A DNA stretch of 64,000 bases, from contig NZ_MSCQ01000002.1 of assembly GCF_002954725.1 (NCBI RefSeq), positions 916,392-980,391 of the forward strand. Direction: 5' to 3'. Position 1 is the stretch's first letter, and the number at the start of each line of letters is the position of its first letter. This stretch comes from Photobacterium phosphoreum. Lineage in GTDB: Bacteria > Pseudomonadota > Gammaproteobacteria > Enterobacterales > Vibrionaceae. A model generated the notes under the pieces. The model was not told the origin of the DNA and searched no databases. It saw nothing but the letters and a program-made list of their open reading frames with translations. The position numbers and the translations under genes are program-made. Positions 43,168-55,267 of the stretch are shown one piece after another.

Positions 43168-44775
43168 TTACTGTCGACACTGAGCAAATATATCTAATTT
43201 AGGATCATAAACCTTGGTTTTAACGTCCATCATCCCCAATAAAGAATGAAATAAATTATCTTGTGAATAACCACCAGCAACAGCTTCACGCTGTAAACAT
43301 TGGCGGTTTATATGTTGGCTGTGCTGATAAGCAGGCGATAGCCATAAAATCAATGGTACGGTTGTTTGCTCTTTTGGGGCAATTGAATACGGTAATCCAT
43401 GCAAATAGACCCCATCTTCACCCAGTGATTCACCATGATCAGCCATATAAATCATCGCTGTATTCGCCTTATGATCATCACTTTTAAGCATATCAATCAC
43501 ACTACTTAAAATATGATCGGTGTATAAAATGGTATTGTCATACGTGTTAGTTACCTGCTCACGACTACATTCTTGTAAATTACTGGTATTACAGGTTGGC
43601 TTAAACACCTTAAATTTCGCGGGGTAACGATCGTTATAAGTCGGACCATGGCTACCGATAATATGCAGTACAATAAATGTATCTTGCTTCGCATCATCAA
43701 TTTGAGCCTGTAAGTTTTTAAGCAACACCGCATCGTAACAGGTACCATCGTGACACAGTTTAGGATCCACATCAGCGTTAATGACAATATGCTTCACCCT
43801 ATCGCAGACCCCTTTACAACCACTGTCATTATCTTTCCAAGAAACATCGATACCTGCTCGCTGCAAAATATCCACAGCGGTATCTTGATGACGAGCAGTT
43901 ATAGCGTCATAGTTCGCTTTGGTCATTACTGAAAACATACACGGTAACGAAACAGCAGTGGCGGTTCCGCATGACTTAACATTTAAAAAACTAATCACAT
44001 TCCGTTTTGCTAATTCAGGATTGGTATCACGATCATAACCATTTAACGAATAGTTCATAGAACGTGACGCTTCCCCAACTACCATGACTACCACATTATA
44101 CTTATCGCCTTTATGGACATCTTTAGCGTCTATTCCTAGCTTGGTAAATGACATATTCGCTTCAATTAATTGATATTTTGCGTAGCGGAAAGAAGCTGAA
44201 ATATAATTAGTAGGATTAATTAGTGCTTTAATTTCTGAGTGATTGCGCACCAATGAGGCGTAATCTTTATAATAACCAGCGGCAATCACCACAATAACCA
44301 GTACGGAGATTAAAATACTCACGCTGCGCGCAATTAACTCTCTTACCACAGAGCGATAAACAACCTTGATCCGCCACAATAGGGTGATCGGAATAATCGC
44401 AATGGCAACTATCCACACCATACCTGCAATAGAGAAATAACTTCCTGCTTCTGCTGGGTTAGTTTCAAATACATTTACAATCATCCCGTAGTCAAAATAG
44501 ACCCCATAGCTATACATCGCATAGGTAACTAAACTTGAGATAAAGATCAGAATCGCAACTAATGGCCGCTGTAGCCATGGCCAAAGCAGTAAATTAAAAA
44601 TAATATTAAGTGCGGCGATAATAAATAATGGGATCGTAGCAATAAAAATACCATTATTGGTGGTATTTTCAGCAAACAATTCACTTAAATGCTTCCACAA
44701 AGCGATGTTTTGAATTGCTGCAAAAAATACAGCAACTAATAATATATAAGAAGTACTCGTTAAGCGGAATTTCAT
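43168..44775 (-). CDS. eptA: phosphoethanolamine--lipid A transferase
   Basis: The 535 residues have five N-terminal membrane helices (to ~residue 185) and a periplasmic alkaline-phosphatase-type domain. The zinc/nucleophile region is VVGEASRSMNYSLNGYDRDTNP and KSCGTATAVSLPCMFS, with the Thr in CGTAT as the nucleophile that carries phosphoethanolamine; HGESLGEDGVYLHG supplies further metal ligands. It modifies lipid A in the inner membrane's outer face and lowers sensitivity to polymyxin-like cationic peptides. Followed by dgkA. Confidence 0.93.
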   Translation of the reverse strand: MKFRLTSTSYILLVAVFFAAIQNIALWKHLSELFAENTTNNGIFIATIPLFIIAALNIIFNLLLWPWLQRPLVAILIFISSLVTYAMYSYGVYFDYGMIVNVFETNPAEAGSYFSIAGMVWIVAIAIIPITLLWRIKVVYRSVVRELIARSVSILISVLVIVVIAAGYYKDYASLVRNHSEIKALINPTNYISASFRYAKYQLIEANMSFTKLGIDAKDVHKGDKYNVVVMVVGEASRSMNYSLNGYDRDTNPELAKRNVISFLNVKSCGTATAVSLPCMFSVMTKANYDAITARHQDTAVDILQRAGIDVSWKDNDSGCKGVCDRVKHIVINADVDPKLCHDGTCYDAVLLKNLQAQIDDAKQDTFIVLHIIGSHGPTYNDRYPAKFKVFKPTCNTSNLQECSREQVTNTYDNTILYTDHILSSVIDMLKSDDHKANTAMIYMADHGESLGEDGVYLHGLPYSIAPKEQTTVPLILWLSPAYQHSQHINRQCLQREAVAGGYSQDNLFHSLLGMMDVKTKVYDPKLDIFAQCRQ

Positions 44776-44983
44776 TACACCGTATTCCTTAGTTAAAGAT
44801 AAAGTAAACTTTAACCATCAATGACCTATAAGGGCTGATGATTATGCCTATGAACATATTCAATAGACATGGATCTATATAAATTGACCCGCAACACAAA
44901 TGCAAACATAGATTGAAATAATGATAGTCACTTTTTTTATCTTTGCTGAAACTGTTACACTATTGACAGTAAAGGAGACTACT

Positions 44984-45391
44984 GTGAATACACCTCAATC
45001 TATTGATAAACTTGCTTGGCTTCATATTGAACAACGAAAACTGCTCGGCGCACGCTCATATGGAAAAACCGCTTATTATATTCCAGGGGGTAAACGAGAT
45101 GCTGGCGAAACAGACACTCAAGCCTTAGTCCGTGAAATACAAGAAGAGCTATCGGTTGATCTTATTCCTACATCACTGTGCTATGCGGGCAGCTTTCAGG
45201 CTCAAGCCCATGGCAAAGCGGCTGGAACAATGGTTAAAATGACCTGTTACTATGCAGAATATAATGGTGATTTATTACCTGCATCTGAAATTGAAGAAAT
45301 TCGATGGCTTACTAGTAGTGATACTGACATTAGCTCAAGTGCCACATTAATGATCTTAGCCCAATTAAAAGCGCAAGATTTAATTGACTAA
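44984..45391 (+). CDS. Nudix hydrolase
   Basis: Start chosen at GTG 44984, which has GGAG six bases upstream; the in-frame ATG at 44921 has no ribosome site and adds a hydrophobic stretch not seen in the family. The 135 residues carry the Nudix box GGKRDAGETDTQALVREIQEEL (G-x5-E-x7-REIQEE), binding a metal for hydrolysis of a nucleoside diphosphate-linked compound. The substrate is unknown. Monocistronic, cytosolic. Confidence 0.82.
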   Translation: MNTPQSIDKLAWLHIEQRKLLGARSYGKTAYYIPGGKRDAGETDTQALVREIQEELSVDLIPTSLCYAGSFQAQAHGKAAGTMVKMTCYYAEYNGDLLPASEIEEIRWLTSSDTDISSSATLMILAQLKAQDLID

Positions 45392-45395
45392 AAAA

Positions 45396-45447
45396 ACGCC
45401 AATACAAGGCTACACATTCAATAGAACAAGTAGATTTGCATTGGCGT
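45396..45447. terminator. terminator between the Nudix gene and the GH63 gene
   Basis: ACGCCAAT-A-CAA and TTG-C-ATTGGCGT pair around a ~27-base loop, with A-run before and TTTT after. Two more hairpins follow (45457-45480 CGGGTAC/GTACCCG and 45494-45521 AAACGATAGA/TCTATCGTTT), the last probably serving the minus-strand gene. Confidence 0.65.
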
Positions 45448-45526
45448 GATTTTAAACGGGTACAAGGGGAAAAGTACCCGCTAACAGCGTTATAAACGAT
45501 AGACTCAATAATCTATCGTTTCAAAA

Positions 45527-48736
<3,210 letters not shown>

Positions 48737-50527
48737 TTAATCAGTTTCTTTCACTAACGCGATAATGGTCCACCCCGCTTTGGCTTCTACGGTTGAGGCC
48801 TCTGTAAATAGATGAATATTTTGCTTGAGATCGACACCAAACAACGGAATCAGTGATACACCTTTATATTGCTGATAATAATCATCAAGAGTGAAATTAT
48901 CACTTAACTTAGTATGTTTAATTTCTGCGCCTTGATTAATTAAACTGGCCAATTCTTTATAGCTAATATCATCGCCAAAAAGTACCGCACTACTATGCGC
49001 TTGAGTCGCAGAATGTTTTTCTAAGCCACTATTATGACGACGACCATTTAAGCGAAAGATATTACGCGATCCAAAGTCAGTTTCGTAATGATTCGCGACG
49101 ACCGCATTAAAATGTTTATCTGGCGTAAGTGCTAATAAATGCCCAACCCCAATTAAGTCTAAATATTCATCAGCATGACTAGAAACCGCATTACCATAAT
49201 AAGTCTCTAAACCCGCCATTCGTGCTGCACGAATATAATCCCAGTTAGAATCGGTCATCACCACGCGACAGTCATATTTTTGAAGGGCAAGTCCAATTTG
49301 TCGAGCGACATCATTCGCACCAACCACTAAAAAGCCTTTCGGTGACGGTTCGGCAACCCCTAATAATCGAGCAATAGGACGCGCACTTAAACTTTGTAAT
49401 ACCACCGTACCGATAATCACCATAAAGGTCAGCGGAACTAATAATTGCGCGCCAGCAACACCATCATCTATTAATTTAAGCGCAAATAATGCTGAAATTG
49501 CCGCGGCCACAATACCTCTTGGCGCGACCCAAGCTAAAAATAACTTTTCCTTAAACGCTAACTGACTAAACATCGTTGAGATAAAAATAGAAGCAGGTCG
49601 AGCCACTAATTGAATAACCACAAATAAGGTAATAGCTCCCCACCCTAATGCATGGAAATCAGCCAATTGAATACGGGATGCTAGAATTAAAAATAAGCCT
49701 GAAATTAATAAAATAGTCAGGTTTTCTTTAAAATGAAGAATATGACGAATATCGACATCTTTTGCATTCGCTAGCCACATCCCCATCACCGTTACTGCTA
49801 ATAATCCGGCTTCAGATTCAAGTGCATTCGATCCTGCAAACACACCGAGTACAACGACTAACACTGCAAAGGGTTGTAAATATTCAGGTATAAGGTGATT
49901 ACGTAGCACATAAGCAATCAGCCACCCAGCAACAGCACCAATCACTAACCCTACTAATAGCATTAAGCCAAACACTTCTAAGCTGTGCATTTTACTGCTA
50001 GACACAATAAACTCATACACGATCACCACAAAGATAGCCCCAATCGGATCGATCAGAATCCCTTCCCAGCGCAAAATATTGGCAAGTTTTGCTTGTGGTC
50101 TTACGGTGCGTAATAACGGCACGATCACCGTAGGCCCTGTCACAACGGTCATCGAACCAAATAAGAACGCCAATGACCAGCTAAAATCTAATAAATAATG
50201 GGTGGCAACACTGGTAATAATCCACGTAATAATGGCACCAATAGTGACAATACTTTTAACGTTTTTCCGCACCGTTTTTATTTCAGCAAAGTTAAGCGTT
50301 AAACTACCTTCAAATAAAATCACCGCTACAGCTAATGAAATCAGCGGAAACAATAAATCACCAAACAGGATATTCGGATTAAAGATACCGGCAACAGGAC
50401 CAATAACTAAGCCTGCAATCAACAATAATAAAATCGCGGGTAATTTCATACGCCATGCAAGCCATTGACATCCAAGACCTAATACTCCAAGGCCTGCAAT
50501 CGTCAATCCAATCAATTCTTGATGCAT
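48737..50527 (-). CDS. CPA1-family cation/proton antiporter with C-terminal TrkA-N-like domain
   Basis: The 596 residues comprise ~12 membrane helices (residues 1-390) followed by a cytosolic Rossmann nucleotide-binding domain (from GFLVVGANDVARQIG near 400). The sodium/proton exchanger core has TGPTVIVPLLRTVRP and GILIDPIGAIFVV, with the conserved Asp, and ARPASIF, WVAPRGIVAAA. Similar Vibrio proteins export sodium or potassium in exchange for protons. The TrkA-N-like tail suggests gating by NAD(H) or a nucleotide. The ion is not determinable from sequence. Confidence 0.85.
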   Translation of the reverse strand: MHQELIGLTIAGLGVLGLGCQWLAWRMKLPAILLLLIAGLVIGPVAGIFNPNILFGDLLFPLISLAVAVILFEGSLTLNFAEIKTVRKNVKSIVTIGAIITWIITSVATHYLLDFSWSLAFLFGSMTVVTGPTVIVPLLRTVRPQAKLANILRWEGILIDPIGAIFVVIVYEFIVSSSKMHSLEVFGLMLLVGLVIGAVAGWLIAYVLRNHLIPEYLQPFAVLVVVLGVFAGSNALESEAGLLAVTVMGMWLANAKDVDIRHILHFKENLTILLISGLFLILASRIQLADFHALGWGAITLFVVIQLVARPASIFISTMFSQLAFKEKLFLAWVAPRGIVAAAISALFALKLIDDGVAGAQLLVPLTFMVIIGTVVLQSLSARPIARLLGVAEPSPKGFLVVGANDVARQIGLALQKYDCRVVMTDSNWDYIRAARMAGLETYYGNAVSSHADEYLDLIGVGHLLALTPDKHFNAVVANHYETDFGSRNIFRLNGRRHNSGLEKHSATQAHSSAVLFGDDISYKELASLINQGAEIKHTKLSDNFTLDDYYQQYKGVSLIPLFGVDLKQNIHLFTEASTVEAKAGWTIIALVKETD

Positions 50528-50735
50528 AGATGGATACTCTTGTTAAAATATAAGACAGATAGCAACACGATGTCATTACCTTAAATCATTCACTTAATAA
50601 TGCTCATTTATATACGAAACAGGTACATTTAACACTGTAAAGTTACAATCATTCTACAAAATAACCCTGTTAGCGATATCAAATACAACACTAAAAAACT
50701 CTGGTTGAATACGGTCATCACCATATTACAGTGAC

Positions 50736-50773
50736 AAAAAAGCCGATGGGGCGCTGTAAAGCACACCATCGGC
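50736..50773 (-). terminator. intrinsic terminator of dbpA
   Basis: GCCGATGG (50742-50749) and CCATCGGC (50766-50773), followed on the minus strand by a run of six Ts. Confidence 0.85.
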
Positions 50774-50807
50774 ATAGTAGAACGATTATAAGGTGATTAT
50801 ATTTCGG

Positions 50808-52193
50808 TTAGCGCAATTGACGCGAACGGAAATTACGACCTTTAATACGGCCTTTTTCTAATTTTTGTAATGCTTCACGTGCAACATCACGCTTAACCGC
50901 AACGTACGCACAATGGTCAAATACATTGATTTTACCAACCGCAGCACCAGCAATACCATTATCGCCCGTTAGTGCACCTAAGATATCGCCTGGGCGTACT
51001 TTTTGCTTCTTACCGCCATCAATCATTAATGTGGTCATTTCAGGACGGAAAGTCGGTTGTTCTAACAAATCGCCACTCGGTAACGGCTCGCCTTCAATTT
51101 CGCGATCAAGGTAATCTTCAAGTAATTTAACTTTGTAATGCTCTTTATCACTGAATAATGAACAAGCAATACCTTTACTGCCCGCACGGCCTGTACGACC
51201 AATACGGTGTACGTGTACTTCAGTGTCACGTGCTAGGTGGTAGTTAATCACCATATCAAGATTATCGATATCCAAGCCACGCGCTGCAACGTCAGTCGCC
51301 ACTAAGATTGATTTACTCTTGTTAGAGAACAACACTAAGGTACGATCACGTTCACGTTGTTCTAAATCACCATGGAGCGCAATAGAACTAAAGCCAAAGT
51401 CTTCTAAATCATCAGACATCTCTTGTGCTTCACGTTTAGTATTACAGAAAATCACACACGACTCAGGACGGTGTTGATTCAATAATAAACGTACAGCATC
51501 TAAACGCGCTTCATTACCACTTACTTTATAAAAATGCTGTGAAATACTGCTGTTATCATGGCTAGATTCTACTTTCACTTGCACTGGATTTTTCATGATA
51601 CGTTTTGCAATAGATGCAATTTGATCAGGGAAAGTCGCACTAAATAGCAACGTTTGACGATCACTTGGTGCTGCATCAATGATCACATCTAATGAATCTT
51701 GAAAACCCATTTCTAGCATACGGTCTGCTTCATCAAGCACTAGCGTATTTAATTCATCAAGGCGTAAAAAACCTTTATGAACGTGTTCTTCAATACGACC
51801 CGGTGTACCCACAATAATATGTGCGCCATGCTCTAATGAACCGATTTGAGGTCCAAATGGCATACCACCACACAAAGTCAGCACTTTAATGTTGTGAATA
51901 GCACGTGCTAAACGACGAATTTCTTTAGCAACTTGGTCGGCAAGTTCACGGGTTGGACATAAAACTAATGTCTGCACGCGGAAACGTTTTACATTCAGGT
52001 TGTTTAATAATCCTAAGCCAAACGCTGCGGTTTTACCTGATCCTGTTTTACCTTGAGCAATGACATCCTTGCCATCAATAATAAGCGGAAGACTCTGAGC
52101 TTGAATAGGTGTCATAGCTTCATAACCTAGTGAGTCTAAATTGCTCAATAGATCAGAATGAAGGTTTAAGGTAGAAAATGCCGTCTGACTCAA
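50808..52193 (-). CDS. dbpA: ATP-dependent RNA helicase DbpA
   Basis: The 461 residues have all DEAD-box motifs: Q motif, AQGKTGSGKTAAFG (Walker A), PTRELADQ, DEAD, SAT, and HRIGRTGR. The C-terminal ~75 residues form the DbpA RNA-recognition domain (RPGDILGALTGDNGIAGAAVGKI), which targets helix 92 of 23S rRNA for 50S subunit assembly. DbpA is the only DEAD-box family with this domain, so the name is firm. Cytosolic, monocistronic, with its own terminator. Confidence 0.95.
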   Translation of the reverse strand: MSQTAFSTLNLHSDLLSNLDSLGYEAMTPIQAQSLPLIIDGKDVIAQGKTGSGKTAAFGLGLLNNLNVKRFRVQTLVLCPTRELADQVAKEIRRLARAIHNIKVLTLCGGMPFGPQIGSLEHGAHIIVGTPGRIEEHVHKGFLRLDELNTLVLDEADRMLEMGFQDSLDVIIDAAPSDRQTLLFSATFPDQIASIAKRIMKNPVQVKVESSHDNSSISQHFYKVSGNEARLDAVRLLLNQHRPESCVIFCNTKREAQEMSDDLEDFGFSSIALHGDLEQRERDRTLVLFSNKSKSILVATDVAARGLDIDNLDMVINYHLARDTEVHVHRIGRTGRAGSKGIACSLFSDKEHYKVKLLEDYLDREIEGEPLPSGDLLEQPTFRPEMTTLMIDGGKKQKVRPGDILGALTGDNGIAGAAVGKINVFDHCAYVAVKRDVAREALQKLEKGRIKGRNFRSRQLR

Positions 52194-52563
52194 AATGATG
52201 TCCTGTAAACGTCAACATATCACTATCACCACGCGATAAAAGTCGGTGTGGATATGCTGTTTAATATAAGGTTGCACGCGGTAACACATGCATAAGGGAT
52301 GCGACACTAACAGCTAATGACTACGCTGACAATGCTATAAATCAACTCACCTATTTTAGCAAACATCCTTTGTTTTTGAAAACGCGACCACAACGGCACA
52401 GATCAACACTGACAGTCCGCGAATAACCGCCCTTTATTTAGCAGGCTTATTCCCTGTAGGGATTATAAAACTGACGCACACATATACTTGACTGTTTTAC
52501 TCAGGTATACTGATTTGCATAAACTAAATTTGTTATTAGTCCCAATAAAAACAAGGAAATATC
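52194..52563. other. divergent promoter region between dbpA and trhO, 370 bp
   Basis: No gene recognised. It contains a small TCCCTGTAGGGA palindrome (52451-52462). Promoters for both genes are expected, but I see no element with correct spacing that I would name. Confidence 0.45.
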
Positions 52564-53544
52564 ATGAGTCAGTATGTTGTTTGCGCTCTGTATAAATTTG
52601 TAGAGCTAAAGCATTATCTTGCGTTGCGCCAACCCTTGCAGGATCTAATGGAAAAGCATCACATTCGAGGCACCCTATTACTGGCAAGTGAAGGCATTAA
52701 CGGTACCGTTGCGGCAGATCGTAAAGGAATTGATACATTATTAACGTGGTTAAATGCCGATACTGCTCTCAAAGGCATTGTTCATAAAGAGTCACTTTCC
52801 GATTCTCAGCCGTTTAACCGTACTAAAGTAAAGCTCAAAAAAGAGATCGTAACCCTTGGTATTGAAGGTATCGATCCGCGCCATGTGGTTGGCACTTACG
52901 TTAAACCCGCAGCATGGAATGATCTGATTGCTGATCCTGAAGTTTTAGTCGTAGATACCCGTAATGATTATGAAATTGAAATAGGTACGTTTAAAGGTGC
53001 CATTAATCCCAACACGGATACTTTCAGAGAATTCCCTGATTACGTTAAAAACAATATGGATCCGACCAAACATAAAAAAGTCGCGATGTTTTGTACTGGC
53101 GGTATTCGTTGTGAAAAATCCACCGCATATATGAAACAGCAAGGCTTTGAAGAAGTTTATCACCTTGAAGGTGGCATTCTAAAATACCTCGAAGAAGTCC
53201 CACAACAAGACAGTCTATGGCAAGGTGACTGTTATGTCTTTGATGGTCGTGTTGCTGTTAATCATCAATTAGAACAAGCCGATTATGCTATTTGTAATGC
53301 GTGTCGATTACCGATTACCGCTGCAGATAAGCAGTCAGATTTATATGAGCAAGGCGTTAGTTGTCCTAAATGTCATGGTCAACACTCGCCACTACAACTG
53401 GCACGCTTTCGTGAACGTGAAAAGCAAATAACATTAGCACTCTCACGGGGTGAACAACATATTGGCGAAGAAAGTACCCAACAAAGAGCAACACGACGGG
53501 CAGAGAAACTTGCCAAGAAAAAAGACCAACGAAACCAACGCTAA
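52564..53544 (+). CDS. trhO: tRNA uridine(34) hydroxylase TrhO (YceA), rhodanese domain
   Basis: The 326 residues match YceA/TrhO: an N-terminal acylphosphatase-like domain (SEGINGTVA), a rhodanese domain with the active-site loop [15 protein letters not shown] (C177 and C183), and a C-terminal zinc-type Cys set (CNAC and CPKC). TrhO adds oxygen to U34 of certain tRNAs to form 5-hydroxyuridine, a precursor of cmo5U, in the cytosol. AAGGAA precedes the ATG. The C-terminal tail is rich in Lys/Arg, fitting tRNA contact. Confidence 0.93.
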   Translation: MSQYVVCALYKFVELKHYLALRQPLQDLMEKHHIRGTLLLASEGINGTVAADRKGIDTLLTWLNADTALKGIVHKESLSDSQPFNRTKVKLKKEIVTLGIEGIDPRHVVGTYVKPAAWNDLIADPEVLVVDTRNDYEIEIGTFKGAINPNTDTFREFPDYVKNNMDPTKHKKVAMFCTGGIRCEKSTAYMKQQGFEEVYHLEGGILKYLEEVPQQDSLWQGDCYVFDGRVAVNHQLEQADYAICNACRLPITAADKQSDLYEQGVSCPKCHGQHSPLQLARFREREKQITLALSRGEQHIGEESTQQRATRRAEKLAKKKDQRNQR

Positions 53545-53703
53545 CCTTATTTAGTGCAAGTTAAGTTCGCTTTGTGAACAATTGCACAAGCTACGCTGCT
53601 GTGCGATCATAATATTATCGATTTAGAAACCTGTTGCTCAATATCACTTGTTATTAATGAGTGGAGCAACAATGATCCCTTTTTATATCAGGAAGTAATA
53701 TTA

Positions 53704-54021
53704 ATGAGTCAACCAGACAATGACCTCATCAAAGCCAGTGAAAGTGACTCAATAAATGAATTTAAAACACCACAAGTTCAGATAGCACGTTTATTGAGTA
53801 TTACATTCAATGTGATATTAATTTTGGCGCAAATAAAGTTATTAAAAAATCACGATATCGATATAAAAACCTATGGTGTGTTCATTTTTTGTAATATCAG
53901 TATCTTAGTAAATATTTTTGCACCAAAAATGACCAAATTAACACTTAAACAAGCCACGAAATACAGTGTTATTCCAATGGTCACCAGTGTGTTTTTATTT
54001 ATCAGTCAGATATTCGCATAA
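53704..54021 (+). CDS. small membrane protein of unknown function
   Basis: The 105 residues follow AGGAAG. An N-terminal soluble ~25 residues (MSQPDNDLIKASESDSINEF) precede three hydrophobic segments at about 31-47, 58-74 and 86-103. No domain recognised. It is a likely inner-membrane protein, divergent in direction from the gene at 54130 (convergent ends). Function unknown. Confidence 0.6.
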   Translation: MSQPDNDLIKASESDSINEFKTPQVQIARLLSITFNVILILAQIKLLKNHDIDIKTYGVFIFCNISILVNIFAPKMTKLTLKQATKYSVIPMVTSVFLFISQIFA

Positions 54022-54035
54022 TCAACATCCAGCAA

Positions 54036-54070
54036 CCCATTAATCACTTATAAATTAAGTTTTTAATGGG
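54036..54070 (+). terminator. stem-loop after the small membrane protein gene
   Basis: CCCATTAA (54036-54043) and TTAATGGG (54063-54070), an 8-bp stem extendable by AGCAAC/CTGTTG-like pairing. No T-run. Confidence 0.5.
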
Positions 54071-54129
54071 CTGTTGAGCAACAATAAATAACAATGAAAA
54101 AGTCACAACCCCCCATTTCACGACCGCTA

Positions 54130-55002
54130 TCAATACGCTTTTATGTCAAATTTCAATAACATTCGAGGCAACACATCATCAAGATTCTGCACATCATTAT
54201 CATTGAGTTCAATTAAATGAAATCCATATTTCAGATACAGATCTTGTTTTATTTTCTTACGATGAGCATATTTAGGATCATCTTCTAACCCCCAAAACTC
54301 GATATAAACTTTACCCGTCGGCAGATAAAAATCACAATAGAGATCTTCTTCAATCGGTAACTTACGTTCATAAGCATGCACAATACCCGCCATATAGAGC
54401 CAATTATCAATCAGCATTTCAGCTTTAGAACGAACATAATGACCATCAGCTGCGCGGTGTTTAGCTTCAAATTTTTGTCTAAAGTTTGATACTGAATTAT
54501 CAGTACTTTTAACTTCAGCATTAATACCAGTAATTTCATTAACAGAGTGCTGTAAGCTGCCATTTTTTAGCACCGTTTCATCCCATATCACATAGGGGAC
54601 GCCAGTACGTGAGTCTTCTTTTTGAACGCCACCTAATCGAGAACCCGATTGACTGACTTTCCAACCTTTGACCGCTTTATTGATCCAGCCTAACTCATCG
54701 AGGATTTGATTTATCTTTTGAGAAGATAATTTAAAATGGACACTTATTTGGGTTGCTGATAATTTTTTCCCATCAAACGATGGTGCTGCAATAATCTCTA
54801 ATTCTTTAGGCCATACAATATACTGTCCAAACTGAGGTGATTGTTTATATTCACCTTCCGCAATCTTGCCAATATCCGTTAACAGCCATTCGTTATTATC
54901 ACGGGTAATATAGCCAACTTCAGCAAGTTCATTAAATAAATTCTTCGCAACAAGCCCCCTTGCTTTGGCTAACTGCGACGTTGATATTTTAGATGTCATC
55001 AT
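54130..55002 (-). CDS. winged-helix protein with PD-(D/E)XK nuclease-like C-terminus
   Basis: Start placed at ATG 55002 (an upstream GTG is possible; ribosome site weak), giving 290 residues. Two winged-helix-like repeats are suggested at ~10-55 (SQLAKARGLVAKNLFNELAEVGYI) and ~80-115 (LSATQISVHFKLSSQKINQILDELGWI). The C-terminal ~110 residues resemble a PD-(D/E)XK nuclease core: RSKAE, a Tyr-Cys-Asp-Phe-Tyr strand, YIEFWG and a following Lys-rich helix (AHRKKIKQDLYLKYG). A Vsr/DUF559-like fold is likely; homologues are sometimes mislabelled 'glycerol kinase', but there is no kinase motif here. May act on DNA. Function unknown. Confidence 0.6.
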   Translation of the reverse strand: MMTSKISTSQLAKARGLVAKNLFNELAEVGYITRDNNEWLLTDIGKIAEGEYKQSPQFGQYIVWPKELEIIAAPSFDGKKLSATQISVHFKLSSQKINQILDELGWINKAVKGWKVSQSGSRLGGVQKEDSRTGVPYVIWDETVLKNGSLQHSVNEITGINAEVKSTDNSVSNFRQKFEAKHRAADGHYVRSKAEMLIDNWLYMAGIVHAYERKLPIEEDLYCDFYLPTGKVYIEFWGLEDDPKYAHRKKIKQDLYLKYGFHLIELNDNDVQNLDDVLPRMLLKFDIKAY

Positions 55003-55164
55003 ATTAATCACTATGTTAAAACATCTAATAATATTAACTTTAGTGACCGATGGTTATAAGTAAAAAGAACGGGCAGGCATGACTAACTGCATTATTTTTT
55101 TATAAATTTAGATGCATATCAAATAAATCAGTATAAATTTAAAATTGAGTGACTTAAAGACATC

Positions 55165-55206
55165 AAAAAACCGAGTGCTTTTACTTATTACAAGTATAAG
55201 ACACTC
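55165..55206 (-). terminator. terminator after the M66 protease locus
   Basis: GAGTG-CTT-TTACT and AGTA-AAG-CACTC pair with small bulges (55173-55206); six As to the left give a U-run on the minus strand. Confidence 0.7.
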
Positions 55207-55267
55207 AGCTTGTTAATTTAACAGCTCAGTTGTGCGCCAAAGGCCACTTTTTAACCTTTATAATTCA

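Noticed and set aside
52488..52511. TTGACT...TATACT promoter before trhO
   Set aside because: The spacer is only 12 bases, too short for a sigma-70 promoter.
54130..55002. Glycerol kinase
   Set aside because: Database labels of this type exist for similar proteins, but no ATPase/FGGY kinase motifs are present and the length is about 290, not 500 residues.
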